A stretch of 64,000 nt of DNA, taken from the NCBI RefSeq assembly GCF_011762025.1, contig NZ_JAASQR010000002.1:744001-808000 (forward strand), read 5' to 3'. Both the position numbers and the translations under genes were made by a program. Shown here piece by piece: positions 1-7,811 of this stretch (position 1 is its first letter; each line of letters starts with the position of its first letter). Below the pieces are notes generated by a model. The model had not been told where the DNA came from, did not search any database, and saw only the letters and a program-made list of their open reading frames with translations. The stretch comes from Sphingobium vermicomposti. GTDB lineage: Bacteria; Pseudomonadota; Alphaproteobacteria; Sphingomonadales; Sphingomonadaceae.

Positions 1-1
1 G

Positions 2-163
2 GTGATCGCGGTGATCGTGCAGTTCGGATACAGCTTCCTTGGCACGGACTTGCTAGCCGTAAAGGGTGCAGCGACCGCGATTTTTCCGGCCATCATATTT
101 GCGATCGCGGTAGCGCAAACGGCCTACGCCCGGCACCTCAGGGCAAAAGGCATATTGAGGTGA
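2..163 (+). CDS. C-terminal end of a membrane protein (truncated by window edge)
   Basis: The frame is open from the left edge and stops with TGA at 161-163, leaving 53 visible residues. They form two hydrophobic segments: VIAVIVQFGYSFLG at the start and AATAIFPAIIFAIAVAQTAY near the end, followed by a short basic tail (ARHLRAKGILR). This is what the last two membrane helices of a polytopic inner-membrane protein look like, with the basic tail probably cytoplasmic. Family and function cannot be assigned because the start lies outside the window. It could also be a small complete two-helix protein starting just upstream. Confidence 0.5.
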   Translation: MIAVIVQFGYSFLGTDLLAVKGAATAIFPAIIFAIAVAQTAYARHLRAKGILR

Positions 164-334
164 ATGAGATCATTTCCACCGTGACAGTTCAACCATTGAA
201 CAGAAACAAATTGCGAATTGGTGCGACAGGCTGAAGAGATCGTGCTAGGAATGTTTCATCGAGCGAAACCAGCCCGCAAGCCTTCGCATTGACAGAGAGA
301 CCATCGCGCTCCCGCTTGCCGCAGGAGTCCGCCC

Positions 335-550
335 ATGGAAGATCTCAACTATTTACTGAAAAACGAACAGATCGAGCTTTTGAAGGAACAGGCGTCGTCC
401 TGCACCGTGGCGCGGGCCACGCATCGCTCTCGCGCCAGCGTTTATGCCCGTCGCATTCGTGAACATGGCCACCCCTACAGGTCCGGCGCGGTCAAGGGCG
501 GGACGGCTTTCGCCCCCTATCCGTTCGGCGGAGAGGGCCGCGCATCATGA
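335..550 (+). CDS. small unknown protein, first of a coupled trio
   Basis: A 71-residue frame with a good ribosome-binding site (AGGAG at 323-327, seven bases before ATG). The N-terminal half is predicted helical and polar (MEDLNYLLKNEQIELLKEQA), then a basic stretch (THRSRASVYARRIREHG) and a Gly/Pro-rich tail. No enzyme motif is visible. The start of the next gene overlaps its stop as ATGA (547-550), so the two are probably translated together. I do not recognise a named family; from memory, similar short proteins occur in sphingomonads. A TTGACA box at 289-294 could be a -35 element but its -10 partner is poor. Confidence 0.55.
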   Translation: MEDLNYLLKNEQIELLKEQASSCTVARATHRSRASVYARRIREHGHPYRSGAVKGGTAFAPYPFGGEGRAS

Positions 551-789
551 GCAGGGCCATCAACATGTCGGTCAGCGTGGCTGAGATCGAAAAGCTCTGC
601 GCCACTCACAATTTCCGCATTTCGACAATCGAACCCTTGGCGTCTGGTGGTTCACGAGTGGTCCTGCTTGACGGTCGGGAAGCTGACGAGGTTCGAAAGC
701 TGTTGAAGAACAAGATCATCACTGGCGACGTCAAACGCTCCGCAGCCCATGTTTCTCGCCACCCGCCAGCTACTGTCAGGAAATATTGA
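547..789 (+). CDS. small unknown protein, second of a coupled trio
   Basis: An 80-residue frame whose ATG overlaps the stop of the preceding small gene (ATGA) and whose stop overlaps the ATG of the next (TGATG at 787-791). The protein has a mixed alpha/beta look (VAEIEKLCATHNFRISTIEP, then RVVLLDGREADEVRKLLKNKII) and ends in a basic tail. The central part resembles short sequence-reading or adaptor folds, but no catalytic residues stand out. Function unknown. The double overlap is the best evidence that it is a real gene. Confidence 0.55.
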   Translation: MSRAINMSVSVAEIEKLCATHNFRISTIEPLASGGSRVVLLDGREADEVRKLLKNKIITGDVKRSAAHVSRHPPATVRKY

Positions 790-968
790 TGGCGGAAATC
801 ACGCATCTCCAGAGCCAGCAGCGGCTGGAACAGTTCAGCGCCGCGTACGCGACGTGCGATCTCATAAGGCAGCACCACGAAAATCTCGCCCGCGCTTATG
901 GCAAGATCATCAGCGTCGTAGAACGCGACCGCTCCAAAGCGACCGCTCGCCGCAACGACAGAAACTAG
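789..968 (+). CDS. small unknown protein, third of a coupled trio
   Basis: A 59-residue frame read from ATG 789; a TTG immediately before it (786) would add one residue. The protein is polar and helical throughout (THLQSQQRLEQFSAAY, then HHENLARAYGKIISVVERDRSKA), without a signal peptide or membrane segment. It overlaps the stop of the upstream small gene, so the three form one translational unit. The stop codon is followed directly by GGCGTTTTTCGAA, a 13-base word that recurs after the next gene. Function unknown. Confidence 0.5.
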   Translation: MAEITHLQSQQRLEQFSAAYATCDLIRQHHENLARAYGKIISVVERDRSKATARRNDRN

Positions 969-980
969 GCGTTTTTCGAA
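968..980 (+). repeat. 13-base direct repeat GGCGTTTTTCGAA, copy 1
   Basis: GGCGTTTTTCGAA begins at the last base of the third small gene's stop codon. An identical copy lies at 1584-1596, directly after the DinB-fold gene. Its role is unknown; an intergenic dispersed repeat or part of an RNA 3' end are both possible. Confidence 0.6.
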
Positions 981-1070
981 ACATGCATTTACTGGCAGAG
1001 GCCCCTATTCTATCCCTCGCCTGGCAGAGCCGTTGACGCCACTTACCCGGCGCAACAGCGAGGGAGATTC

Positions 1071-1583
1071 ATGGCCGTCTCAGCCAAAGACCAGCTTGCC
1101 CAGATGGCGCGATATCATGTCTGGGCAACCGATCGGCTTCTGACATCTATAGCGCCGATCCCGAACGAATTTTACCACAAGCCATGCGGGCTATTTTTCC
1201 GGTCGATACACGGAACCCTGAATCATCTGCTGCTGACAGACAGCGAGATTTGGTATCCCAGATTCACGCAGGGTCGCACGGCCACCCTGCCGCTTGACGC
1301 AGAGATGGAAAGCAATCGGACCGCTTTGGCATCGCGCCTGATCGCCGCGACAGCGCGCTGGCCCGAATATATAGCAAGCCTCGATGAAGAAGCACTCGCC
1401 GACGATCTTCGCTACACCATGACGACAGGGCAGATGCGGACATTGCCGATGTCAGGCGCGCTGCTTCACGTCTTCAATCACGCTACCCATCACAGGGGCC
1501 AGATCACCGCCGCCCTTTCTATGCTGGGCTTCGCCTATCAACCGCTCGACCTGCCATTTCTGATCTTTTCCGAACACGCTTAG
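1071..1583 (+). CDS. DinB family metal-dependent protein
   Basis: A 170-residue protein of the DinB/YfiT four-helix-bundle superfamily, which includes bacillithiol/mycothiol-type S-transferases and many uncharacterised damage-inducible proteins. Seen: the N-terminal helix AQMARYHVWATDRLL, the first metal histidine in IHGTLNHLLL (about residue 47), and the C-terminal metal motif HVFNHATHHRGQ (about 137-148). Length is typical. Known members bind a divalent metal with three histidines; the substrate here cannot be told. It stands alone between the small-gene trio and convergent mltG. Its codon choice looks a little less GC-biased than the fab genes. It is not the DNA polymerase IV that shares the name dinB. 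Confidence 0.85.
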   Translation: MAVSAKDQLAQMARYHVWATDRLLTSIAPIPNEFYHKPCGLFFRSIHGTLNHLLLTDSEIWYPRFTQGRTATLPLDAEMESNRTALASRLIAATARWPEYIASLDEEALADDLRYTMTTGQMRTLPMSGALLHVFNHATHHRGQITAALSMLGFAYQPLDLPFLIFSEHA

Positions 1584-1596
1584 GGCGTTTTTCGAA
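1584..1596 (+). repeat. 13-base direct repeat GGCGTTTTTCGAA, copy 2
   Basis: Identical to 968-980. It starts immediately after the TAG stop of the DinB-fold gene, in the 49-base gap before convergent mltG. Confidence 0.6.
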
Positions 1597-1632
1597 GCAG
1601 GTTCTAACGACCATGATGTCCGCGCGGATGCC

Positions 1633-2604
1633 CTATAGTTCCCCGCGCGCACGTCGAATGTCGAACCATTTCCGCACATTCTGGTTATGCTGTTCCAGCG
1701 TCTCGGCGAAGATGTGGCCGCCCTTCCCATCCGCGACGAAATAGAGCGCCTTGGTTTTCGCCGGCTGCAAAACCGCAAGGATCGACAGCTTGCCCGGATT
1801 GGCGATCGGTCCTTTGGGCAGGCCGGTCATGGCATAAGTGTTGTAATCGTTGACGGCAGTGATTTCCGACTTGTTGATGCGTCGGCCCAGCGGCTTTCCC
1901 TTTGTAATCGGGTAGATGATCGTCGGGTCCGCCTGCAGCATCATGCCCATTTTCAGCCGGTTGCCATAAACCCCCGCGACCGTGGGCCGCTCCTTCGGGA
2001 TGGCGGTTTCCTTTTCCACGATGCTGGCCAGGATAATCGCCTCTTGCGGCGTCTTCACGACTGCATCCGGCGCACGGTCCGCCCACAGCTTCGCCAGCGT
2101 CCGCGTCATCGCATCCTGCATGCGCTTCAGGACCGCCGCCCTGCTCTCCCCCTTGTCGAAAGCATAGCTATCGGGCAGCACGCTTCCCTCGGCAGGGACC
2201 TTGATCGTCCCGGTCAACTGCTCATTGGCCATCAGCCGCTCATAGACCAGGATCGAAGGCATGCCTTCCGGGATGGTGACGAGCCGGGTCAGCGTCTTGC
2301 CGCCCTGCAGGATCGCGAAAATGTCCGAATTGCTCGCGCCCTTCGGAATCAGAAACTCGCCTGCCTTGATCGACTTCCCCCGGCCGAACAGCTTGGTCCG
2401 CGTCAGGAAGGCGTCGGCGGAACGCACCGCCCCGTTCCGCTTGAGCAGCACCGCCGCATCGGCGATCGACGCCCCTTCAGGCACGACGATATTAATGTCG
2501 CTCGTCGCTGGCCCCGTTTCGGTCCAGCCATAAATGAACCGAAACGCGACAAAGGCAGCGACGGCCAGGCCGACCAGCAAGATGCTAAAGCCTAGCCGTC
2601 GCAT
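1633..2604 (-). CDS. mltG: endolytic murein transglycosylase MltG (YceG-like)
   Basis: 323 residues, the usual length. MltG is an inner-membrane lytic transglycosylase that cuts nascent glycan strands and is thought to release them from the synthase. Seen: one N-terminal membrane helix (LLVGLAVAAFVAFRFIY, about 9-25), a LysM-like region (VPEGASIADAAVLLKRNG), and the YceG catalytic block with the active-site glutamate in ASIVEKETAIPKERP, followed by GVYGNRLKMGMMLQADPTI. It lies 10 bases downstream of fabF on the same strand, so it is probably cotranscribed with the fatty-acid genes, an arrangement common in alphaproteobacteria. Convergent with the DinB-fold gene. Confidence 0.95.
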   Translation of the reverse strand: MRRLGFSILLVGLAVAAFVAFRFIYGWTETGPATSDINIVVPEGASIADAAVLLKRNGAVRSADAFLTRTKLFGRGKSIKAGEFLIPKGASNSDIFAILQGGKTLTRLVTIPEGMPSILVYERLMANEQLTGTIKVPAEGSVLPDSYAFDKGESRAAVLKRMQDAMTRTLAKLWADRAPDAVVKTPQEAIILASIVEKETAIPKERPTVAGVYGNRLKMGMMLQADPTIIYPITKGKPLGRRINKSEITAVNDYNTYAMTGLPKGPIANPGKLSILAVLQPAKTKALYFVADGKGGHIFAETLEQHNQNVRKWFDIRRARGEL

Positions 2605-2614
2605 GAAAATGGCC

Positions 2615-3874
2615 TCAGATCGCCTTCATGATGAGCGACGCATTGGTGCCGCCAAAGCCGAAGCTGTTGTTCAGCACGGCGCGCACCTTCCGCTCCTTGG
2701 CGACATGGGGGACCAGGTCGACGCCCGCGCAGCTTTCGCTCGGCTCGTCCAGGTTCAGCGTTGGCGGCACGATCTGGTCACGCATGGCCAGGATGCAGAA
2801 GATGCTTTCCACTGCGCCAGCGCCGCCCAGCAAATGGCCGATGGCCGACTTGGTGCTGCTCATCGACATAGTCGACAGATTGTCACCGAACAGCCGCTTG
2901 ACTGCGCCCAGTTCCAACTCGTCGCCCAGCGGTGTCGATGTGCCATGCGCGTTCACATAGTCGATGTCGGACAGGCTGAGGCCCGATTTCCTGAGCGCCA
3001 TTTCCATCGAGCGGTAGCCGCCGCTGCCTTCGGGATGCGGTGCCGTCACATGATAGGCATCGCCCGACAGGCCATAACCGATCACTTCGGCGTAGATTTT
3101 CGCGCCGCGCTTCTTCGCGTGCTCATATTCTTCCAGCACGACGACGCCCGCGCCTTCGCCCATGACAAAGCCATCGCGGTTGACATCATAGGGACGGCTC
3201 GCCTTTTCCGGCGTGTCGTTGAAAGCGGTCGATAGCGCGCGGGCCTGAGCGAAACCGGCGATGCCGATGGGGCAGATCGCGCTTTCCGCACCACCCGCCA
3301 GCATCACGTCGGCATCGTCCATCGCGATCATCCGCGCGGCGTCGCCGATCGAATGGGCACCGGTCGAACAGGCAGTGACGACCGCGTGATTCGGACCCAT
3401 CAGGCCATATTTGATCGAGACCTGACCCGAAATCAGGTTGATCAGCCGACCATGAACGAAGTGCGGGCTGACGCGGCTCGGCCCCTTGTTGGCGAGCACC
3501 AGCGATTCGCTTTCGATGCCCGGCAACCCACCAATGCCCGACCCGATCGAACAACCGGCGCGCAGCCGCTCTTCCTCGCTCATATCGTCCAGGCCCGCGT
3601 CGCGCAGCGCTTGGCTAGCGGCGGAAATGCCGTAGACGATGAAGGGATCGACCTGCCGCTGAATCTTGTGATCCACGTCCAGCGCCGGATCATAGCCATA
3701 TTCATGGTCTGCGGGCTTCACCTCACAGGCGATACGGCACTTATATTCTGTGGGGTCGAAACGCTCGATCCTCGCCGCGCCGGATTTGGACGCGATGATG
3801 TTCTTCCACGTGGTTTCGACATCTCCACCCAGAGGGCTCACCATGCCAAGGCCGGTTACAACGACGCGACGCAT
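2615..3874 (-). CDS. fabF: 3-oxoacyl-[acyl-carrier-protein] synthase II
   Basis: 419 residues. FabF condenses malonyl-ACP with acyl-ACP in type II fatty-acid elongation in the cytoplasm. The Cys-His-His triad of the thiolase fold is visible: the nucleophile in VVTACSTGAHS (Cys169), the first histidine in VNAHGTSTPLGD, and the second in KSAIGHLLGGAGA. The Gly-rich C-terminal motif NNSFGFGGTNAS is intact. It follows acpP on the minus strand after a 177-base spacer that contains a strong terminator-like hairpin, so fabF is probably expressed below acpP. KAS II is favoured over KAS I (FabB) because of length and position next to acpP. Confidence 0.97.
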   Translation of the reverse strand: MRRVVVTGLGMVSPLGGDVETTWKNIIASKSGAARIERFDPTEYKCRIACEVKPADHEYGYDPALDVDHKIQRQVDPFIVYGISAASQALRDAGLDDMSEEERLRAGCSIGSGIGGLPGIESESLVLANKGPSRVSPHFVHGRLINLISGQVSIKYGLMGPNHAVVTACSTGAHSIGDAARMIAMDDADVMLAGGAESAICPIGIAGFAQARALSTAFNDTPEKASRPYDVNRDGFVMGEGAGVVVLEEYEHAKKRGAKIYAEVIGYGLSGDAYHVTAPHPEGSGGYRSMEMALRKSGLSLSDIDYVNAHGTSTPLGDELELGAVKRLFGDNLSTMSMSSTKSAIGHLLGGAGAVESIFCILAMRDQIVPPTLNLDEPSESCAGVDLVPHVAKERKVRAVLNNSFGFGGTNASLIMKAI

Positions 3875-3954
3875 ATATCTGCTCCGAAAAACTTCACGAA
3901 CTTGCGCCGTTCCTTAGCGGCTTGCGAAGCGCTTGTGAACGGCGGTCCAGATAC

Positions 3955-3998
3955 AAAAAGGCTCCCCAAGGTCCGGTTTTCCCGGACAGGAGGGAGCC
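3955..3998 (-). terminator. intrinsic terminator/attenuator between acpP and fabF
   Basis: On the minus strand, GGCTCCC (3992-3998) pairs with GGGAGCC (3960-3966) around an inner GTCCGG/CCGGAC hairpin (3971-3987), followed by five T. It lies between acpP and fabF, which suggests partial termination after the highly expressed carrier-protein gene. Confidence 0.8.
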
Positions 3999-4051
3999 AT
4001 TTTCTTCAAACGTTGCGGCCAGCACCTGTCCGGGCCAGCCGCCAAACGCTC

Positions 4052-4285
4052 TTACTGCTTGCTGTCGATATAATCGATCGCATCCTTGACGGTGGCGATC
4101 TTTTCAGCCGCATCGTCAGGAATCTCGACGCCGAACTCTTCTTCGAACGCCATGACCAGCTCAACGATGTCCAGGCTGTCTGCGCCCAGATCGTCGATGA
4201 AGCTTGCGTCCTCGGTCACCTTTTCGGCTTCCACGCCCAGATGTTCGACGACGATTTTCTTAACGCGATCCGCGGTCTCACTCAT
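4052..4285 (-). CDS. acpP: acyl carrier protein
   Basis: 77 residues, the normal ACP size. It carries the growing acyl chain on a 4'-phosphopantetheine attached to serine; that serine is Ser37 in the hallmark [20 protein letters not shown]. The protein is acidic and four-helical, as in the family. The start is supported by AAGGA seven bases before the ATG. It sits between fabG and fabF. A plausible sigma-70 promoter lies upstream (4323-4351) and a terminator downstream (3955-3998), fitting a gene that needs a short abundant transcript of its own. Confidence 0.97.
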   Translation of the reverse strand: MSETADRVKKIVVEHLGVEAEKVTEDASFIDDLGADSLDIVELVMAFEEEFGVEIPDDAAEKIATVKDAIDYIDSKQ

Positions 4286-4322
4286 GAGTGGTCCTTTTTA
4301 CTGGGTATCGTTGAGGTTATGA

Positions 4323-4351
4323 ATAATTGTTAAGGCATGCCCTAGAGCCAA
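4323..4351 (-). promoter_or_regulatory. candidate sigma-70 promoter of acpP
   Basis: Minus strand: TTGGCT (4346-4351), a 17-base spacer, AATTAT (4323-4328), about 38 bases before the acpP ATG. The -35 matches four of six consensus bases and the -10 region is clearly AT-rich against a GC-rich background. Position and spacing are right; not proven. Confidence 0.45.
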
Positions 4352-4490
4352 GCCCCGTGAGAGGCAAGAGGCAAGAGATGATCGAAAAGGATGATTTCTG
4401 CCCCCTGTCAACCGTTCCGATGGCACAATGTGACGTTGATGCAAATAGCCAGACGCGCACTGCCTTGTCGGTGGCGCGCGCCCGATCCTG

Positions 4491-5231
4491 TCACACCATC
4501 GCCATGCCGCCGTTCACATGCAGCGTCTGGCCGGTGACATAACCGGCCTCGCGGCTGGCCAGATATACGACCGCAGCGCCGATATCTTCGCCATTGCCCA
4601 GGTCGCCGGCGGGTATCTTCTGCAGGATCGCACCCTTTTGCGTATCGTTCAGTCCGTCGGTCATGGCCGACCGGATAAAGCCCGGGGCCACGCAATTCAC
4701 GGTGATGCCACGGCTCGCCAGTTCCTGGCCCAGCGATTTCGACATGCCGATAATGCCCGCCTTGGACGCGGCATAGTTGGACTGGCCCGGATTGCCAGTG
4801 ACGCCAACGACCGACGTGATCGAAATGATGCGGCCAAAACGCGCCTTCATCATCGGCTTGGCAGCGGCCCGCACCAGGCGGAATGCGGCTTCCAGATTGA
4901 CGGAGATCACGTCGGACCACTCATCGTCCTTCATCCGCAGGATCAAATTGTCGCGGGTGATACCGGCATTGTTGACCAATATGTCGATCTTGCCACCCAG
5001 AGCCTCGACCGCCTGCCCGACCAGCCCATCTACAGCCGCCGGATCGGAAAGGTTGCAAACCAGCGTCTTGTGATCGCCCCCCAGTTCCGCTGCAAAGGCT
5101 TTCAGCTTGTCCTCATTGCTCCCCGAAAGCGCCAGCGTGGCCCCTTGAGCCGCCAGCGCCTTTGCAATGGCGGACCCAATCCCGCCCGAAGCGCCCGTCA
5201 CCAGAGCAGTCATGCCTGTCAGATCGAACAT
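4491..5231 (-). CDS. fabG: 3-oxoacyl-[acyl-carrier-protein] reductase
   Basis: 246 residues when read from the ATG at 5231, which has AAGGA eight bases before it; an in-frame upstream ATG at 5279 would overlap fabD and lacks this site. FabG is a tetrameric SDR that reduces 3-oxoacyl-ACP with NADPH. Seen: the cofactor motif TGASGGIG (about 13-20), NNAG (about 88), the catalytic Ser in ISITSVVG and Tyr-Lys in SNYAASKAG, and the C-terminal motif VTGQTLHVNGGM. It lies 19 bases downstream of fabD and about 200 bases upstream of acpP on the same strand. Other SDR functions are unlikely given this context. Confidence 0.95.
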   Translation of the reverse strand: MFDLTGMTALVTGASGGIGSAIAKALAAQGATLALSGSNEDKLKAFAAELGGDHKTLVCNLSDPAAVDGLVGQAVEALGGKIDILVNNAGITRDNLILRMKDDEWSDVISVNLEAAFRLVRAAAKPMMKARFGRIISITSVVGVTGNPGQSNYAASKAGIIGMSKSLGQELASRGITVNCVAPGFIRSAMTDGLNDTQKGAILQKIPAGDLGNGEDIGAAVVYLASREAGYVTGQTLHVNGGMAMV

Positions 5232-5250
5232 GATTTTATCCTTATATCTT

Positions 5251-6186
5251 TCAGAAAGCGCCAAGTGCGGCTTCGACATCGTCCATGGTCACGACGCTGC
5301 GTACGGTCGCGTCCGGCGCAATGCGCTTGATCATCGGCCCCAGCACCTTGCCCCCCAGTTCCACAAAGTCGGTGACGCCCGCTTCCCACATGGCCGCGAC
5401 GGATTCACGCCATCGCACCCGACCGGTCACCTGCTCTACCAGACGCAAGCGAATCTCGTCCGGGTCGGCGATCGCGCTGGCCAGCACATTGGCATAGACG
5501 GGCAGCAGCGGCGTGTTGATCTTCGCATTGCCCAGCGCTTCCGCCATGGCGTCGGCGGCGGGCTGCATCAGCGGGCAGTGGAACGGCGCAGACACGGGCA
5601 ACAGTACGCCGCGCTTGATGCCATGATCCTTGACCAGCGCAACCGCGCGCTCGATCGCGCCGCGATGGCCGGAAATGACCACCTGGCTCGGATCATTATC
5701 ATTGGCGACGGTGCACACTTCCCCCTGGGCAGCGGCATCGGCCAGCGCCTGCGCCTTTTCAATGTCCGCGCCCAGCAAAGCCGCCATCGCACCCTCGCCA
5801 ACCGGGACAGCAGCCTGCATCGCCTGCCCGCGCAGCTTCAACAGCCGGGACGTGGTGGCAATGTCAAACGCCTCGACCCCGCACAGGGCGCTATATTCGC
5901 CCAGACTGTGCCCAGCGACGAAATCGCCCTTTTCGCCAAGGGAAAAGCCGCCTTCCTTCTGCATCACCCGCAACGTTGCCAGCGCATTAGCCATGATCGC
6001 GGGCTGGGCGTTTTCGGTAAGCGTCAGGTCGCTGTCCGGTCCTTCCACCATGATGCGGAACAAATGCTGGTTCAGCGCGTCATCGACCTCCTGAAACAGC
6101 TCCTTCGCCGCCGGGCTGGCTTCCGCCAGCGCCTTGCCCATGCCTACCGACTGGCTGCCCTGCCCCGGAAAAACAAATGCCCTCAT
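5251..6186 (-). CDS. fabD: malonyl-CoA:ACP transacylase
   Basis: 311 residues from ATG 6186 (start RAFVFPGQGSQSVGMGK); a second ATG directly before it (6189) and one far upstream (6288) are possible, but 6186 has the best spacing to AAAGGG. FabD moves malonyl from CoA to ACP. The nucleophile is Ser94 in GHSLGEYSAL; the catalytic histidine is in VSAPFHCPLM; the arginine that holds the malonyl carboxylate is expected in the segment before the middle of the protein. It is first in the fabD-fabG-acpP-fabF run on the minus strand and diverges from the efflux operon. Confidence 0.95.
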   Translation of the reverse strand: MRAFVFPGQGSQSVGMGKALAEASPAAKELFQEVDDALNQHLFRIMVEGPDSDLTLTENAQPAIMANALATLRVMQKEGGFSLGEKGDFVAGHSLGEYSALCGVEAFDIATTSRLLKLRGQAMQAAVPVGEGAMAALLGADIEKAQALADAAAQGEVCTVANDNDPSQVVISGHRGAIERAVALVKDHGIKRGVLLPVSAPFHCPLMQPAADAMAEALGNAKINTPLLPVYANVLASAIADPDEIRLRLVEQVTGRVRWRESVAAMWEAGVTDFVELGGKVLGPMIKRIAPDATVRSVVTMDDVEAALGAF

Positions 6187-6365
6187 CATCCACCCTTTGA
6201 CCAAAGGACGCCCGAAAAAGCGCCACTTTTCAAGACCGTTACACTTTACGACATTATTAGCATTGAGACGCCACCTTGATTTCGGCACTTATCCGATGCG
6301 TCATCCCGCAGCCCCCCGCAAAATGTCTGCGGGCCCCTTTAACGACGACGGAGTGCTAGGAAAAG

Positions 6366-7811
6366 GTGCGATATCGCATTGCCTGGATTGCCACAGCCGC
6401 GCTGACGCTATCGGCTTGCGCCGCCGGACCCGACTATCGGCCGCCCCAGCCCGCGTCGCTGGGCGTGCCAGCCACCTATATTCAGGGGAACAACGCCCCC
6501 GTCGATGAAGGCGCGCTTGCGAACTGGTGGACCCGGCTCGGCGATCCGGCGCTCGACCTGCTGATCGACCGGGCGGTCGCCAGCAACCTCGACATCGTGC
6601 AGGCGCAGGCACGCCTCCGTCAGGCGCGGGAATCGCTGCGTCAGACGAACGCCGCTTTCCTGCCCCAGGTGAACGCGTCCGGCAGTGCTGGCAGCAATTA
6701 TTCCAACCGGGGCGGCGGCACGCGGGTGGATGACAATGGCAACATCATTTCCGGCGGTGCCGATAGCTGGAGCAATCGCTACACGCTGGGTGCCAATGCC
6801 AGTTGGCAAATCGACCTGTTCGGCGAACTGGCCCGCTCTTCCGAAGCCGCGCGGGCAGACCTCGCCGCATCCGGCTACGACCTCGCCAATGTGCGCGTGA
6901 CGATCATCGCCGAACTCGTGACCAACTATGTCCAGGCCCGGCTCGCGCAGGAACAGTTGCGCATCGCCCGCGAGACGGAGGCTATTCAGAAGGACAATTT
7001 CGACATCGCCGGATGGCGGTTGCAGGCGGGACTGGTGTCGTCGCTCGACGAACAGCAGGCCCGTGCCCAGCTGGCCCAGACACGGGCGGCCATCCCCCAG
7101 CTTGAAGCCAGCCTGCGCGGCAGCCTCAACCGCATCGCCGTGCTCACGGGCCAGGCCCCCGGCGACGCGACCCGGACGCTGGAAAGCCCCGCTCCCATCC
7201 CCGCTGCATCCGTCAGCGTGATCACGGGCATCCCCGCCGACACACTGCGCCAGCGCCCGGACGTGCGCTCGGCAGAACGCGCCCTTGCCGCCGCCACCGC
7301 GCGGATCGGCGTCGCCCAGGCGCAGCTTTACCCGGCCTTGGGCATCAGCGGGAATATCGGCACCAGCGCGGCTTCCTTCAAAAGCCTGTTCGACGTCATC
7401 ACTGGCGGCATCTTCGCCAATGTCGCGCAGGTAATCTTTGACGGCGGCCGCCTCGCATCTCAGGTGCGCTCCCAGCGCGCAGCGGCGGAAGGCGCGTTCG
7501 CCGCCTATAAACAGAATGTGCTCACTGCGCTGGAAGATGTCGAAAACGCCGTCGCGTCGCTCAACAGCGCCCGCGCCCGCAAGGCGCAGTTTGGCACCGC
7601 GTTCGAAGCGTCCAACAATGCCGCAATCCTGGCGCGCAGCCAGTATCAAGCAGGCCTTATCGACTTCCAGACGCTTTCGACCAGCGAAACCACCCTCTTG
7701 AACGCGCGCAACAGCCTTGCCGCCGCGCAAGGTGCCGAAGCGCTCGCCATCGCCCAGCTTTACAGCGCGCTGGGCGGCGGCTGGCAGAATATGGAAAACT
7801 CGCCCGCATGA
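6366..7811 (+). CDS. outer-membrane efflux lipoprotein, NodT/TolC family
   Basis: 481 residues, starting at GTG 6366 with AGGA six bases upstream. It forms the outer-membrane exit duct of a tripartite pump. Seen: a lipoprotein signal peptide ending LTLSAC (lipidated Cys18), then the conserved DYRPPQP start of the NodT family, and two OMF repeats rich in coiled-coil-forming Ala/Gln/Arg segments (VQAQARLRQARESLRQ and the matching stretch about residues 300-320). Length is normal. Its stop overlaps the start of the adaptor gene (ATGA), so all pump parts are made together. Substrate unknown. Confidence 0.93.
   Translation: MRYRIAWIATAALTLSACAAGPDYRPPQPASLGVPATYIQGNNAPVDEGALANWWTRLGDPALDLLIDRAVASNLDIVQAQARLRQARESLRQTNAAFLPQVNASGSAGSNYSNRGGGTRVDDNGNIISGGADSWSNRYTLGANASWQIDLFGELARSSEAARADLAASGYDLANVRVTIIAELVTNYVQARLAQEQLRIARETEAIQKDNFDIAGWRLQAGLVSSLDEQQARAQLAQTRAAIPQLEASLRGSLNRIAVLTGQAPGDATRTLESPAPIPAASVSVITGIPADTLRQRPDVRSAERALAAATARIGVAQAQLYPALGISGNIGTSAASFKSLFDVITGGIFANVAQVIFDGGRLASQVRSQRAAAEGAFAAYKQNVLTALEDVENAVASLNSARARKAQFGTAFEASNNAAILARSQYQAGLIDFQTLSTSETTLLNARNSLAAAQGAEALAIAQLYSALGGGWQNMENSPA

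Noticed and set aside
1071..1583. DNA polymerase IV
   Set aside because: The DinB name refers to the small four-helix metal-binding family; no polymerase motifs are present.
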